Shown here in pieces: positions 11,891 through 23,187 of a stretch of 64,000 bases of DNA; positions within the stretch are counted from its first letter, which is position 1, and each line of letters begins with the position of its first letter. Below the pieces are notes generated by a model. That model had not been told where the DNA came from. It was given only the letters and a program-made list of their open reading frames with translations, and did no database searches. The position numbers and the translations under genes were made by a program. This DNA is from Ashinkailepas kermadecensis (taxonomy: Eukaryota; Arthropoda; Thecostraca; Neolepadidae), in NCBI GenBank assembly GCA_034440615.1, contig JAOTOM010004366.1, positions 92,001 to 156,000 on the forward strand, in the 5' to 3' direction.

Positions 11891-14461
11891 GAATACTTTT
11901 TTTAGTTGTCGGGACGCTTTCAAAGATCTCGATGTGTTTACTTAGTGCCCGGCATTTTTGTTCGTTTCGGACCATGTTGCTTTTTGCGGCCCCAGCCTCT
12001 TTTCAGGCCCTTGTGCAGTCATATGGTCCCTGTGTGCCTTGAGAGCTTCCGGTGTTTTTTTAAAATGATGTTTTCTAGAGTTCCCGGTATATATAGTTAT
12101 GGCTACAACACATGTTTTCGGGTCCTGTCGCTTTTTGCGAGACTGCGCTTTGGAGGGCCAGTCGCATTCTCGGTCCTCGTTGTGCTCTTAGGGTCCCGCT
12201 GTGTTCATTTGGGGCTTCTGACGCACATTTGTGATGTCCCGGTACGATTTTGGGGCCTTTTCTGGGTCCTATCGCGACTTATCGCGTCCAGGCGCGTGGT
12301 TCCGGGACCCAACGCCAGTTATCTGGGCTCAACGCGACTTTGTGGATCTCTTCTGAATTTTCTTTAAATTCCGAATCCCGGCCTCATTTTTTCGAGTCCC
12401 TGGCGACATTTTGTATGCCATGGTACTACCGATGGGAATTGTGGGTCCGAGCGCGAAATTTGGTGGAACCGGTTCGAGTTTGCGGGGCGCGTTGTACCTA
12501 TCTGTGACCCCAACGCGATCTCGGCGGTTCCTGTTGCAGATTTTTGTGCCTCGGAGCGAGTTTTCTGCGGCCCGGCGTATTTACTAGGAGTCTCTATGCG
12601 AATTCTGGTGGACCGACGCGAATTTGTGTGGCCCCAGCGCAACTTTTGGGGGCCTCGGCTCGATTCTTGGGAGCATATCCCTCTTAGGAGGGCGGGGGCA
12701 TTTGCCCTTTTGATATGTCACTGCGGCCACCAAAGGACTTTTTTTTTCAGCCGATGGCACCTTTCGGAGTATAAATGCCCTCCGGGCAATTTTTTCCGGA
12801 CCTGTTCTTAATTTTCCGGTGCTGGGGTCGATTCTATCGAGACTCGGTGTGAACTTTTGGACATCGAGTTCTATTTTCTTCAAGGTCCTTATGCGATATT
12901 TTTCGGTCCTGGTACGATTCTTCGGTTTCCAGGTGCGATTTTTTTCGGTACTCTGACACGTTTTTTTCCAGTGCCCAACGGGTTTTGGGGGGACTTTGAC
13001 CCGATTTTTTTTTGTGGAGCAGAGTGACATTCCGGTTGATAATTGATTTTTTTGGGCAGCTGTAACCTTTTGGGTCCAGGCCCGACCTTTTTGGTGTCCA
13101 GTGAGATTTTCAAGGGCTGTGACGCGACTTTTTTGTCTAGTCCAATGTAATCTTTTATGTCCCGACGTCATTTGCTTGGATCCCTAGCTCAAGTTCTAGC
13201 GACCTAGACACTTTGTGGGTGTCCAATATGTTTTTGATGCTTTTGGTGTCGTTGTTGGGGCCCCAGAGTGATTATCCATGTCCGGATTGTTTTTCGTTGC
13301 CCCGGGCTTCATTTGTGTCCCAATGATACTGTTGGGGAACGGTACTACCTATCGTGCCCCTAGCGTGATTTTCATGGTCCGAGCGTGAATATTTGGTACC
13401 CCTAGGCTCAGCGTGATATTCAGGGGCCCCGGCGGGATCTTTTTGGCCCCATATCGTGATTTTCAAGTACCCCGGCACGATTCCTGGAATTTCAGGGGCT
13501 TCTTGCAAATTATAGACCTCCTCTCGCGTCTTAGGGGTCTCGCCTCATTTCCTGGAGCCTTTTTACCGGCTTTTGGACGTCTTCTCGTGCATCCTACCCT
13601 CCTCCATATTCAATGGTCCTCCTCTCCCGTTTTGGAGGGCCTTCTCCCACATCCTAAGGCCCCTTTAACGTGGCATGGGGCTTCCTCTCATGTTCCAGGG
13701 GCATCCTCTGCCAAATTAGGGGCCTCCTGCCACGCCTCGTGGGCCTCCTTTGTCCTCGCAAAGCGTACCCGTCTTGAGGGATCTTCAATTTGGAAACCTC
13801 GCCTCCTTCCATACCTGCTACCTGCCACTCCCATCTTAAGTGCCTTCTCTCATTTCCTGGGAATTCCTTCCGGTCGTCGGGGCTTCATTGGGCCCTGGCA
13901 ACCTCCTACTCGATCTCGAGGGACTCCTCTCGAGTCCGGCAGAGACCTCCTTTTCTCTTCTAGAGGCTTTTTTTTTCTTCAAATTAGGGGCCTCCTCTCA
14001 CGTCTTCGGAGCCTCCTGTTCTGCGTTTTGATTATATCTTTGCCCATTTTAAGGGTGGCCTCTTATCTCCTGGTGGATTCCTGTTCTCTCTCAGGTACCT
14101 CCTCTCCCAAATTACAAGCAACCTTTCCTATCTCAGTTACTTTGTCATTTCCTGGGGACCCTCTTACCGGTCTTGAAGCCTTCTTTCTCGCCTGGGAGCC
14201 ATCCCTCTTATCTAATTGCCCTTCTCTCATATTTTAGGGGCTTCCTCGTTTATCATAGGGTCTCATTTCCAATCTTATATCGCCCTCTTCCGAAGTAGGT
14301 GCTTCCTGCCACTTTTCAGGATCATCCTTTTCTATCTTGGTGGAACCTTACCCGTTTTAGGGACTGCTTTTGCGTCTCCGAAACGTCATCTCATATCCAC
14401 TGGCTTTATATTCCGTCTTTGGGCCTCCTCTCATTTTCTAAGGTCTCCCTTCCCGTATTGG
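11890..14461. repeat. Degenerate 25-35 bp phrase repeat inside the hAT element
   Basis: Loosely repeated phrases of the form GGGGCCC-CGGCGCGA-TTTTT, later GGGGCCTCCTCTC, recur along 2.5 kb. Period and spelling become more regular toward the right, merging into the strict 21-bp array. Apparent frames on either strand are by-products. Confidence 0.65.
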
Positions 14462-15510
14462 GCCACCTTTGCAATCCTGGGGCCTTCTTTGCAATCCTGG
14501 AGGTCTCCTTTGCAATCCTGAGGACTTCCTGTTCATTCCTGGGGGCCTCCTGTGCAATCCTGAAGTCCTCCTTTGCAATCCTGGGGGCCTCCTTTGCAAT
14601 CCTGGGGGCCTCCTTTGCAATATTGGGGACCTCCTTTTCAATCCTGAGTGCCTCCTTTGTAATCCTGGAGGCCTCCTTTGCAATCTTGGGGGCCTCCTTT
14701 GCAATCCTGGGGGCCTCCTTTGCATTCCTGGGGGCCTCCTTTGTAATCATGGAGGCCTCCTTTGCATTCCTGGGGCCTCCTTTGCATTCCTGGAGGCCTC
14801 CTTTGCATTCCTGGGGACCTCCTTTGCAATCCTGGGGTCTTCTTTACAGTCCTTGGGGCCTCCTTTGCATTCCTGGGGGCCTCCTTTGCAATCCTGGAGT
14901 CCTCCTTTGCATTCCTGGGGGCCTCCTTTGCAATCCTTGGGGCCTCCTTTGCATTCCTGAGGGTTTCCTTTGCAATCCTGAAGTCCTCCTTTGCGATCCT
15001 GGGGGCCTTCTTTGCATTCCTGGGGGTCTCCTTTGCATTTCTGGAGGCCTCCTTTGCTATCCTGGGGGCCTCCTTTGCAATCCTGGGGCCTCCTTTGTAA
15101 TACTGGAGTCCTCCTTTGCAATCCTGGGGGCCTCTTTTGCAATCCTGGGGCCTTCTTTGTAATCCTGGAGGCCTTTTTTGCAATCCTGGGGCCTCCTTTG
15201 CATTCCTGGGGGCATCCTTTGCAATCCTGGGGGCCTCCTTTGTAATCCTGGAGGCCTCCTTTGCAATCCTGGGGGCCTCCTTTGCAATCCTGGGGGCCTC
15301 CTTTGTAATCCTGGAGGCCTCCTTTGCAATCCTGGGGGCCTCCTTTGCATTCCTGGTGGCCTCCTTTGCAATCCTGGAGTCATCCTTTGCGATCCTGGCG
15401 GCCTCTTTTGCAATCCTGGGGGCATCCTTTTCAATACTGGGGCCTCCTTTGTAATTCCTGGTGGCCTCCTTTGTAATCCTGGGGGCCTCCTTTGTAATCC
15501 TGGGGGCCTC
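14462..15510. repeat. 21-bp minisatellite, about 50 units
   Basis: The unit GCAATCCTGGGGGCCTCCTTT repeats about fifty times with single-base variants and occasional 20-base units. Since 21 is a multiple of three, it is open on both strands (ILGASFA repeats on plus, IAKEAPR repeats on minus). No start context, composition or flanking exon supports translation. Confidence 0.95.
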
Positions 15511-15731
15511 CTATCCTCTCCTACGTGACTCCTTCTTCAAATTAGGGGCCTCCTCTCACGTCTTGGAGGCCTCCTCTCATGTCTCGTCGGCCTCCTTGCT
15601 CACTTTTTTTGCTGTGCATTCCCGGATAGGGGCCTCCTGAAATTTCAGGGGGGCGGCGCCCCCCCAGTCTCACGGCAGGGGGGAGCGACTGTCCCCCTGC
15701 CCCCCCCGGTGGCGACGCCCTTGCATACAGG

Positions 15732-16137
15732 GAAGAACCCTGCATCTGAAAAGATAAAAATATTGCTAAAATATGACAAATTGTCAATGCGTATATTTCT
15801 CCACACCCTCATCCAAAAAAATCTGAAATAAGCGAAAGCCATTATTATTTTGAGTTATTGAAAGACATTATTGAGTGTATCTGTGGCTACATTATACATT
15901 ATCATCACCTGATAGTAACACGATTACATGGCGATTACCACTATGTATTCATGATTACAAGATTACACCATGCCCAGGTGCTTAATGATTATCTAGCACA
16001 ATCTGATCTTATATACCGTCTGATTCAAAGCTACTCACAGAGTATTGATGCAGCGCATGGGAACCGTGATAACATACGTATTACATAACGGGCTGATTAC
16101 ATTTCCTATTATTGGCTCTTCCCTGCGATAATCCACA
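15732..16137. other. No feature recognised
   Basis: AT-rich spacer between the hAT element and the GST stop codon. The word GATTACA recurs four or five times, and there is no clear gene or polyadenylation signal for the GST gene. Confidence 0.4.
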
Positions 16138-16788
16138 CTACGTATTGCCAAAGCGGGCCTGTCTGTTATTCAACGGTCTGCTCATGAAACGATCGCTTTT
16201 CATGTAATTTGCAATGGCATCCAGTTGCTCGAATCTTCGCAGGAAGCCCGTGAGGTTGTCATGCGGCTGCAGCAGACCAGCATCCAAGAGCCGGTGCTGA
16301 TCCAGCAGTTCATACATGACAAAGTCAACCACCGTGAGCCGCTCTCCTATGAACCAACTTCGCTCGCCGAGGAACGCGGCAAATCTCCCGATTAGAGCCG
16401 GTATGCTCTTGACGTAGGCGTCTCGCAGCTGGTCAAAGTCCGGGCTGTAGCAGAGCCAGACGAGCCCGTTCCGGAAGTCCATGCTCTGGCTCATCATCAT
16501 GTCGACTCGGGCGCGCTCCGCTGCCGACTCTCCCAGCAGGTGGTGCCTGCGGCCGACATGGCGCAGAATGGCGTTGCTTTGCGTGAGACGCACGTCGCCG
16601 TCGATCAGGTACGGCAGGTTGGGGAAGTCCAGTCCGAGCGTGTCCCTGACGGTCAGCCAGCACGACTTGTCGTAGTCGGGTGCCGGCCCCGCCTGGAACC
16701 GGCGTTCCTCGAACCGCTCGCCGGCGTACTCCAGCAAGAGCCGGATCGGCTGCGCCAGCCCGCGGATGTTCCAGTAGCCCAGCTCCAT
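16138..16788 (-). CDS. Glutathione S-transferase, Mu class
   Basis: Cytosolic enzyme joining glutathione to electrophiles during detoxification; works as a dimer. The frame gives 216 residues, the normal Mu-class length of about 217. The start at 16788 (MELGYWNIRG) is preferred over in-frame Met codons at 16821 and 16908 because it places the catalytic Tyr at residue 5 in the class-typical GYWxIRGLAxxIRLLLEY block. The thioredoxin-like domain includes LGLDFPNLPYLIDG and the glutathione-binding QSNAIL. The helical domain carries WFIGERLTVVDFVMYELLDQHR, and the C-terminus has the YMKSDRFMSRP..FGN ending of Mu enzymes. The gene is one uninterrupted exon. No polyA tract or target duplication marks it as a retrocopy. 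GC content is far above its surroundings. It looks intact. Confidence 0.93.
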   Translation of the reverse strand: MELGYWNIRGLAQPIRLLLEYAGERFEERRFQAGPAPDYDKSCWLTVRDTLGLDFPNLPYLIDGDVRLTQSNAILRHVGRRHHLLGESAAERARVDMMMSQSMDFRNGLVWLCYSPDFDQLRDAYVKSIPALIGRFAAFLGERSWFIGERLTVVDFVMYELLDQHRLLDAGLLQPHDNLTGFLRRFEQLDAIANYMKSDRFMSRPLNNRQARFGNT

Positions 16789-18411
16789 CGACGCCAGGCG
16801 AAATCCGCGCTCTGCCGGCATTGTGGGACACACATGGTCTCTCTGGCCTCGTTGAATGGTACCCCAGTGGTCGAAAGACACCCAGCAATCAATACGAAAA
16901 ACAAACATGCGTCGGCTCCGGGTACGTGCGTGAATATGCGCCAGCCGACTTCACGTACTGACAAATGTCATGCGACATGCAGGGTCAGTGTATAGGGGTG
17001 CGAGCGTGTCCGAACTAGGAATTGATGTCAAAGATGTCATGTGTGTGCCATCTTACAACGCACACAGGCTGTAACTCCTTGACCACTGATCTATTCTTTT
17101 TAAGAATTGCACAGCTGGATTCTGCGCATCAGATAACCCCACACAATTATTTTCAGCAACATATAAAATATTGGATGTTATTTTGGCCCTTTCACTTGTC
17201 GATTTGGCGTTGAATGGGCCAGCAGGTTTCTTGGAGACACCTCGGGATATTTTTTTTTGCACTTCGCGGACAGGGCAGAAGCGATTCCAGACCAAACAAA
17301 TAAGGGATGTCATGTTCTTAAAATGAGCATAAAAGTACCTCAAATAACCGTCAAGCCGTTGTTGCATGGATGCATCTCATGTAATCATAATTTTTCCCCG
17401 CTAAATGGCGGAGATACGACATAACGACGAGGGGTCGACGTAGATGCACGGCTGTTTCTTACAAATATGATCATATAAAAGGCATCTTTTGCACCATGTG
17501 CGTCCCACCCTGCAGCCTGGATCCGCGCATGGCAATAATGCTCCACCAGAGTGAACAAGAACCATTTCAAGCAGTTTCTAGTCGTGCATTCACCATATCT
17601 GGCCGAAATGAGTCCAGTTTTGCTTTCCCTATGTGGGCATTAGCTCTTGTATTTTCATGTTCCTTGCAACGCACATACAATTTATGTGCATTTTCTCCTA
17701 AGCCGTGAGGTTATCTAGTATGAATAACTTGAGGAAGATAAGAGTACGCGAAGAAAATGGATTTCCTAACTTTTATACCTCAAGAATATACCCCTGGATT
17801 CGAATGGAAAGCAACACCCATTCCATTTTGCTATGTGTTCACTAAACTGAACTGCATAATTCAAACTTATGCCCCACCGCTTGTTACGATGCCCGGCCCG
17901 GCGCGTCGGTGAGCCGCACCCTTCATGGTCAAAGTCCACAGTTCCGGCATTGGGAGACCGTCCAGGTAGCTGATAACTGATAAGCAGCGACGTCCCGATA
18001 CATTCCCCAGCATCCCATGGCAGTCTTTACCCCCGCTCCCCAGAGTAAGGTGGCGCCGCTCCGACCGGGAAAGACCCTCCCCCACCCCTTTGGAACGGAT
18101 TTTCCAGGCAAAGGCGCTCTTTTCTGAGGAAAAGGTACCCTCTCAGTATTCTCGAGCGCAGCCACTGCGCCCGCTCAACGAATTTTCCCACCGATGGCGA
18201 CCCTCTGAGGAAATGTATTCGTCCCCTGGAGGAACTGGAGAATATTTCCGAATGCACACCTGAAGAAACCACCAGACCACATTTGGCAGCACATTCGCGA
18301 GGTGCCATGCGACAATAACCGCACACTCCTGCCACCTGTTGACAGCAAGCGGAGACACAGCCGCACGATTTCACCGCCAGGGTTCCGCTGGCTCCTCTAG
18401 CGGACAACTGA
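16789..18411. other. No gene recognised upstream of the GST
   Basis: Short frames on both strands show no known motif. 18000-18400 is GC-richer than the rest but has no recognisable coding or repeat structure. The GST promoter should lie at its left edge; I see no clear TATA element. Confidence 0.4.
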
Positions 18412-18660
18412 GGAGCTATTTTTTGACGTTATGAAATTTGGTACTAAATGAACCTTGGACGTTATGAACGCTCCCTCTGAAGCCAGTTTTGGACGTTGTG
18501 ATCCTTGAACGTTATGAACTCTGTACGTTATGATCGCACCCTATCAGAGATATTTTGGACTTTATTTCGCATTTTTGACGTTATGATCCTTGGACGTTGC
18601 GAGCTTTGGACGTTATGCACTTTGGTACTATATGAACCTTGGACGTTATGAATGTTCCCC
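18412..18660. repeat. Degenerate repeat of TTGGACGTTATGA
   Basis: About ten variants of TTGGACGTTATGA occur at irregular 15-40 base spacing, with a longer duplicated phrase TTTGGTACTAAATGAACC / TTTGGTACTATATGAACC near the two ends. Confidence 0.75.
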
Positions 18661-18687
18661 TACTGTAAGGCAACAGCCATTTATCCA

Positions 18688-18935
18688 CGCGACCTCCTCT
18701 GTGGCTCAGTCGGGCAATGCTTATGCTCTGGGTGTGGGAAGTCCTTGAGGGTCAGACTTAAACCAGCGGAAATCCGATCCAGGGCAAACTTATCCCTCTG
18801 CCCAGGATATGGCGGCAACTAACAAGTGTTGCTGTCGACTGCTAGATGGTGACACTGGTTTCGATATGGCTGAATACACACGCGAACGTTCCAGGATGAC
18901 ACCTTAACAACAGCAACAGCAAACGGCTCCAGCAA
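18688..18935 (+). mobile_element. tRNA-derived SINE, family A
   Basis: TGGCTCAGTCGG matches the tRNA A-box consensus exactly. A B-box-like AAATCCGATCC follows about 60 bases later, then a non-tRNA body and an AACAACAGCAACAGCAA simple tail. This order is that of a tRNA-headed SINE. Only one copy is seen and no flanking duplication was identified. Confidence 0.55.
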
Positions 18936-19049
18936 CAGGTAACTATGTTAAATAATTAGTATTTTGGAGCAGATTCTGCAGCTATACATCATGAGGTATA
19001 GAAAAGCAAGCCACAGATGAACGCATGATAATATGAATTTTCTTCATGA

Positions 19050-19404
19050 AATGAATTGAGTTACAATCGGTGAGCCGAATGGTGTACTTTTCGTTGAGAT
19101 TGGATAATATTTAAGGGTTGAAAAATACTTATTTTGTTCGTGTTTTTTACCTCTGGGTCACGTGGAGGTCAGCCCTTGGTTATGAAAGTAGTTGAGCCTG
19201 ACGCAGATCGGTACGGCGAATCGAATGGCGTGCCTTTTGTTAGGATTGGATCCTATTTCAGGGTTAAACAAGGCTTCCAGCGAATTGTTTGTGGTTTTGA
19301 TCTCTGGGTCATGTGGAGATCAACCCTGAGTCATGAAAGTTATTGAGCCGGACGTAGATCGTATGCTGGGATTGGATCGTATCTAAGGGTCGAAAAAGAC
19401 TCAG
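19050..19404. repeat. Diverged tandem repeat of about 130-150 bp, 2.5 copies
   Basis: The order GAGCC..GAATGG..TTTTGTT-AGATTGGAT..AAGGGTT, then CTCTGGGTCA-GTGGAG-TCA, occurs twice and starts a third time. Confidence 0.65.
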
Positions 19405-19660
19405 TAACTTTTGTGACACAGATACTAAAACACTGAAAGCTGTTTTTATTACATGTTTTTAGACATAGTTACGATATTCTGCATGCAGACAGAGCTTTCA
19501 ATCGGAATTCAAGTGATGTACGTTTCATGAGGATGGGTGCAGTAGTTCGGGCGCGAGATGTGCTTTAGTGAAATTCGACTAACTTTCAGTATTTTGATAC
19601 GTCCCGTGAAACTCCGACTTCCCATACATTTATAGAGTTCATATTTATCGAGTATCTAGT

Positions 19661-19677
19661 ACACACACACACACACA

Positions 19678-19736
<59 letters not shown>
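19661..19736. repeat. (AC)n-(TA)n microsatellite
   Basis: About 20 bases of AC followed by about 55 of TA. The following 19737-20195 shows no feature. Confidence 0.95.
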
Positions 19737-19739
<3 letters not shown>

Positions 19740-20199
19740 GTTAGATTCTAACCCATTCGCTCCGAACAATGCACCGAAAAAGAGCCTTGCACTTCATCGT
19801 GTTTATCAAAGCCATTTTTACTTATTATATCTGTATAATTAGTTTTCCCGATGCTATCAGACTTCTTCAGAGATCATGACATCTCAACAAATCGCATGCC
19901 AGCAGTTACTCCATACACCTTTCGAACAGCTGGGCGAAGGAACTTAAAAAACTCACCGAATTACAGAATACCTCGAGAATCACGGGATCGGCCGTCGCTG
20001 CCCAGTCTCTCCCAGCGGATCTCTGTTGCTAGTGAATGGCGCACTGGTCTTCTATAGCCGTGCTATAGCTTTGTGGCGCACTATGTTTTCAGTCCATATG
20101 GCACAACAGCAAAGTAAAGTGATTCCCTCACCTGAAGCATTCCCTCACATTCCATCACTTGAAGCCCAATGTTTATGGTCTATCTAAGCAAGAGTATTA

Positions 20200-20480
20200 C
20201 ACAATCGGAATTCAACACACGTAGGGCTTACCGAGTCAAAGATCCATGGGTTTCACGCGATTAAACACCCTAAGTTTTTTTTATGTGATCCAACATCCGT
20301 AGGTTCCACGCGACTCAAGATCCATGTGATTCATAAGATCCAACATACGTGAATTTTATGCAATTCAACATCTGTAGGTTTCATGCGGTCCAACATCCGC
20401 AGGTCTTACCCTATAGAATACCCGGAGGTTCATAGTGATGCAGCATCCGTAGGCATTACGCCATCAAAATCCGTATGTTG
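20200..20480. repeat. Degenerate repeat of CAACATCCGTAGG type
   Basis: Eight or more variants of ATCCAACATCCGTAGGTTTCACGCGA recur at roughly 30-base spacing, with a further piece at 20819-20870. A similar style of repeat is seen at 27420-27540. Confidence 0.65.
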
Positions 20481-20512
20481 GCTTAGGTTAGGCTAGGTTA
20501 GGTAAGGTAAGG
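20475..20512. repeat. TTAGG-type tract
   Basis: GGCTTAGGTTAGGCTAGG and following GGTAAGG words form a short degenerate arthropod-telomere-like tract. The next 180 bases (20514-20692) begin CAGGGGCGA and end TCGCCCCTA, possibly a small TIR element, but no target duplication was seen. 20700-21206 holds nothing else. Confidence 0.5.
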
Positions 20513-21210
20513 CCAGGGGCGAATATAGGCGGGGAACTGGGGGCATGTGCCACATGGGAAGTGGCGTCCCTACGGCGGAGAAAAGGCGCCGGGAAGGCTC
20601 GAGTGGAACCACTCGATGTTTTCTTAGACAGAGGCGTCCTCCAGGTACAAAGTACCCCATGACAGTTCTGGACTCGCCCCTACGTAAGCTTATCCTGGTT
20701 AGGCTACTTTAGGTACATGCCCGGAGATGGTCCCGGACGGGTGAGGGTCTTGACCGCTCCTGTTTTGGTACCCTAGTCATAAAGTCATAAAGAATACCCG
20801 TAGGCATAGTGATGCATAGTGATTTTTCATAGTGATGCAGCATCCGTAGGCATTGTACCATCCAAATCCGACTTAATAAGAGCCGCAAGGGCCCATCCAG
20901 TTAAGTCTGTAAATGGAAGATACAATAAGACCGGTAAAAAGACCCACCCCAACCATTACCACATCCTAAAGAAACCATCCACCAACATCCCACACACCTA
21001 TCAATGCCTATCTACCCTAGCCATCCAGCCCTATTCCCTTGATCCCTCTTAACACATGTGGATTGAATGCCTTACCAATAATTTTCAAACTGCATCCATG
21101 TTAATATCCATCTTAACATCCATGTTAATCCATGTTAATCCGTGTAAACCCTGTTAATATGTTAATGTGTAATTTTCTCCATTCAACCTGAGCATTTTCG
21201 AACCCTAATA

Positions 21211-21408
21211 TGTAGACGGGTGACGTCATGGTCCCGCGCGTCGCCAAGGCGACGCGTGCCTTCCGATTGGCTTGTTGCTTTCGCGCCGAAAGACCCCGGC
21301 CGCGGAGTGTGAGAATAAAGCTGGCCGCGGGCGGACGTGCGGTTCGCCCGTGCGGGTTGGACTCGAAAACTGTCATACGTGTTTTGCAATTCGGACCCAG
21401 CGACTACA
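21211..21408 (+). repeat. 5' LTR
   Basis: 198 bp, TGTAG...CTACA, GC-rich, with an internal AATAAA polyadenylation signal near 21313. Confidence 0.92.
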
Positions 21409-21847
21409 TTGGTGGCGGCGGTCGGATTGACAGCTTTCGGATCGTCTGACTCGCACGACGGAAGCTAGATGACTCGATTGAGCGTTGTGGCGGACTGAGG
21501 AGTGGAGAATTTGCGTTGTCTGAATTCCGTCGTAACTGAGTGTAGTGATACTTAGGACTTGGCCCGGTGTGACGCGTGAGTGCAGCCACTTACACAGAAT
21601 GATTGCGTACAAGTGATGAATTGGGGGGTCGCGAGCAAGATGTACGGCGATTGCAAGATGGCGGCCCTGCCAGATACAGGTTCTGGTGAGAGTGCTGTTG
21701 TCGCCTAGCAACGGCAGACTAGCAGGCGCCTCCAGTACTCGTCTGCGCGCCAGCTGATTGAGATGACGTAACGACTCCGCGTAGCAACTTGGCATCTCGA
21801 GGACGCGGCTAAGGCCCTACGCAGAAGGTCTGACTCGCAACTCCTGC

Positions 21848-22020
21848 GTGCGATTCTCAGTACCACCCCATTTGCGGGACGAGGTGAGGGCGCAAATCGA
21901 GGCATTAGTAGAACAAGGAGTTCTCGAGGAGTCTGATGGAGGGGGTTGGGCTTCCCCCATATGTTTGGTAAGGAAGAAGTCTGGGCAGTACAGGGTGTGC
22001 AGCTGGTGTAACAGACACAC
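21848..22020 (+). pseudogene. Ty3/gypsy reverse transcriptase fragment
   Basis: The frame reads VPPHLRDEVRAQIEALVEQG, then a WASPICLVRKKSGQYRVC stretch, the entry into the fingers of a gypsy-type RT. The sequence then departs at about 22005, before any catalytic aspartates, so no RT activity is possible. The 21437-21847 leader before it shows no gag motif. Confidence 0.82.
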
Positions 22021-22034
22021 CAGCAGGATGTGGC

Positions 22035-22529
22035 TTGAGTGTGGATGACGAGAGGCAGGGCGTCGGTGAGCCGCTCGCCCCGGCGTCTGGGGTTGGGTCA
22101 CCCGCACCACCCGTTCGATGTGACATATTCCGACCTAGCGTGCTGGAATCTGGAGGCGAAGGGGGTTCACATCCTTCCTCCGGAAGCACCGCTCTCGGAA
22201 CTCGCATCGTTGGGGAAAGTGGGCATCTCGGCGCGGATGCGTTAGCGGCTGGTGGTGACGACAGTAACAGTGGCGATCTGGGTCCCACCCAAGCAACTTC
22301 CGTTCAGAGGGAAGAAGGGGATGGGTGCCCCGCTGTGAGGAGAGAACCGGCGTTGACGGGCACTACGGTTAGCTTAGGAATAGAAAGCCCTGATATTGTC
22401 CCATCCGTGGAGGGAGTGGGGTCAGAGACAGATGACCCCGGGCCTGGACTTCCCCCGAGTGTACCGCCAACTGTGTTGCGACGATCGAGTCGGGTTAAGC
22501 GAGCTCCTGGTTGGGTGTTGTTAGAATAG
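22035..22529 (+). pseudogene. Ty3/gypsy pol C-terminal tail
   Basis: An open frame of about 164 codons ends in RRSSRVKRAPGWVLLE, the basic R-R-S-x-R-V-x-x-P-W signature that closes gypsy-type pol proteins after integrase. The part before it is acidic and low in known motifs. It overlaps the RT fragment in a different frame, so the deletion junction lies near 22005-22040. 22530-22989 is non-coding. Confidence 0.7.
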
Positions 22530-22989
22530 TCGCTAGTTACAGTGTAAACGTGTGTGTGATGTGAGGTTGCGCGATGTTGGAATAAGATGCTAGTGTACCT
22601 ATTGTTATAACTAGCGTCGGGCGGAAAATGAGGATCCCGCCGGGGATGCGTAAGTGGAGGGGCGGTTTGTTTCGGGTCTACATCACATTGTGAAACTGTG
22701 TAATGTCTGTGCGGATTGTGGAACGCTTCAGTCGTTGGGGCGCCTATGGCGAGTGCTAGATGCCTTGTGCTGAAAGCTAGTGCGTACCCTATTGAGACTT
22801 GCGACGGTCTTGCGCAGTCGTGACATCAGTCTTTGTGTTGCGGATAAACCCGTTGCCATACTGCTGACGACCACTTGTGGCGATAGTTCGAACAGCGTGG
22901 CGATACATCGTGTGCCATTTCGCTCCGGTATCATGTCTTGGTCGTGAGTGTTGGGTGCGTGTGCACTCCTTTTTTCAAGGTTTATAGAG

Positions 22990-23187
22990 TGTAGACGGGT
23001 GACGTCATGGTCCCGCGCGTCGCCAAGGCGACGCGTGCCTTCCGATTGGCTTGTTGCTTTCGCGCCGAAAGATCCCGGCCGCGGAGTGCGAGAATAAAGC
23101 TGGCCGCGGGCGGACGTGCGGTCCGCCCGTGCGGGTTGGACTCGAAAACGGTCATACGTGTTTTGCAATTCGGACCCAGCGACTACA
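22990..23187 (+). repeat. 3' LTR
   Basis: Same length and boundaries as the 5' LTR, with four substitutions. The bases just before it are not clearly purine-rich; a better polypurine candidate, GTGGAGGGGCGG, lies 330 bp upstream. Confidence 0.92.

Larger units (their letters stand above)
9838..15723. mobile_element. 5.9-kb hAT-type DNA element with 8-bp target duplication and minisatellite interior
   Basis: The left end CAGTGGCGTCGCCAC (9838-9852) is matched, inverted, by CAAGGGCGTCGCCAC at the right end (13 of 15). Both ends continue into G-rich sequence. The flanks carry the same 8 bases, CATACAGG, at 9830-9837 and 15724-15731. An 8-bp duplication with a CAGTGGCG-type terminus is diagnostic of the hAT superfamily. 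I find no transposase motif inside, so the element is non-autonomous. The subterminal word GGGCCTCCT occurs near both ends (about 9886 and 15636) and is the core of the internal array, so the array may have grown from a subterminal transposase-binding repeat. That last step is inference. Confidence 0.8.
21211..23187 (+). mobile_element. Internally deleted Ty3/gypsy LTR retrotransposon
   Basis: Two 198-bp direct repeats (21211-21408 and 22990-23187) start TGTAG, end CTACA, differ at four positions (about 98% identical) and carry AATAAA. They are flanked by AATA at 21207-21210 and 23188-23191, a 4-bp target duplication as expected for this group. The interior of 1581 bp starts one base after the LTR with TGGTGGCGGCGG, a primer-binding-site-like sequence. 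It keeps only a piece of reverse transcriptase and the integrase tail, so most of gag-pol was deleted before or after insertion. Confidence 0.9.

Noticed and set aside
14299..15162. Open frames of 130-290 codons across the 21-bp array on both strands
   Set aside because: The unit is seven codons long and open in several frames at once; the products are pure repeat translations with no flanking coding sequence.
14462..15510. CRISPR array
   Set aside because: Units are directly tandem without unique spacers, and the genome is eukaryotic. The same applies to the 53-, 51- and 66-bp arrays.
20514..20692. Small TIR element with CAGGGGCGA ends
   Set aside because: Only nine terminal bases match and no target duplication is seen.
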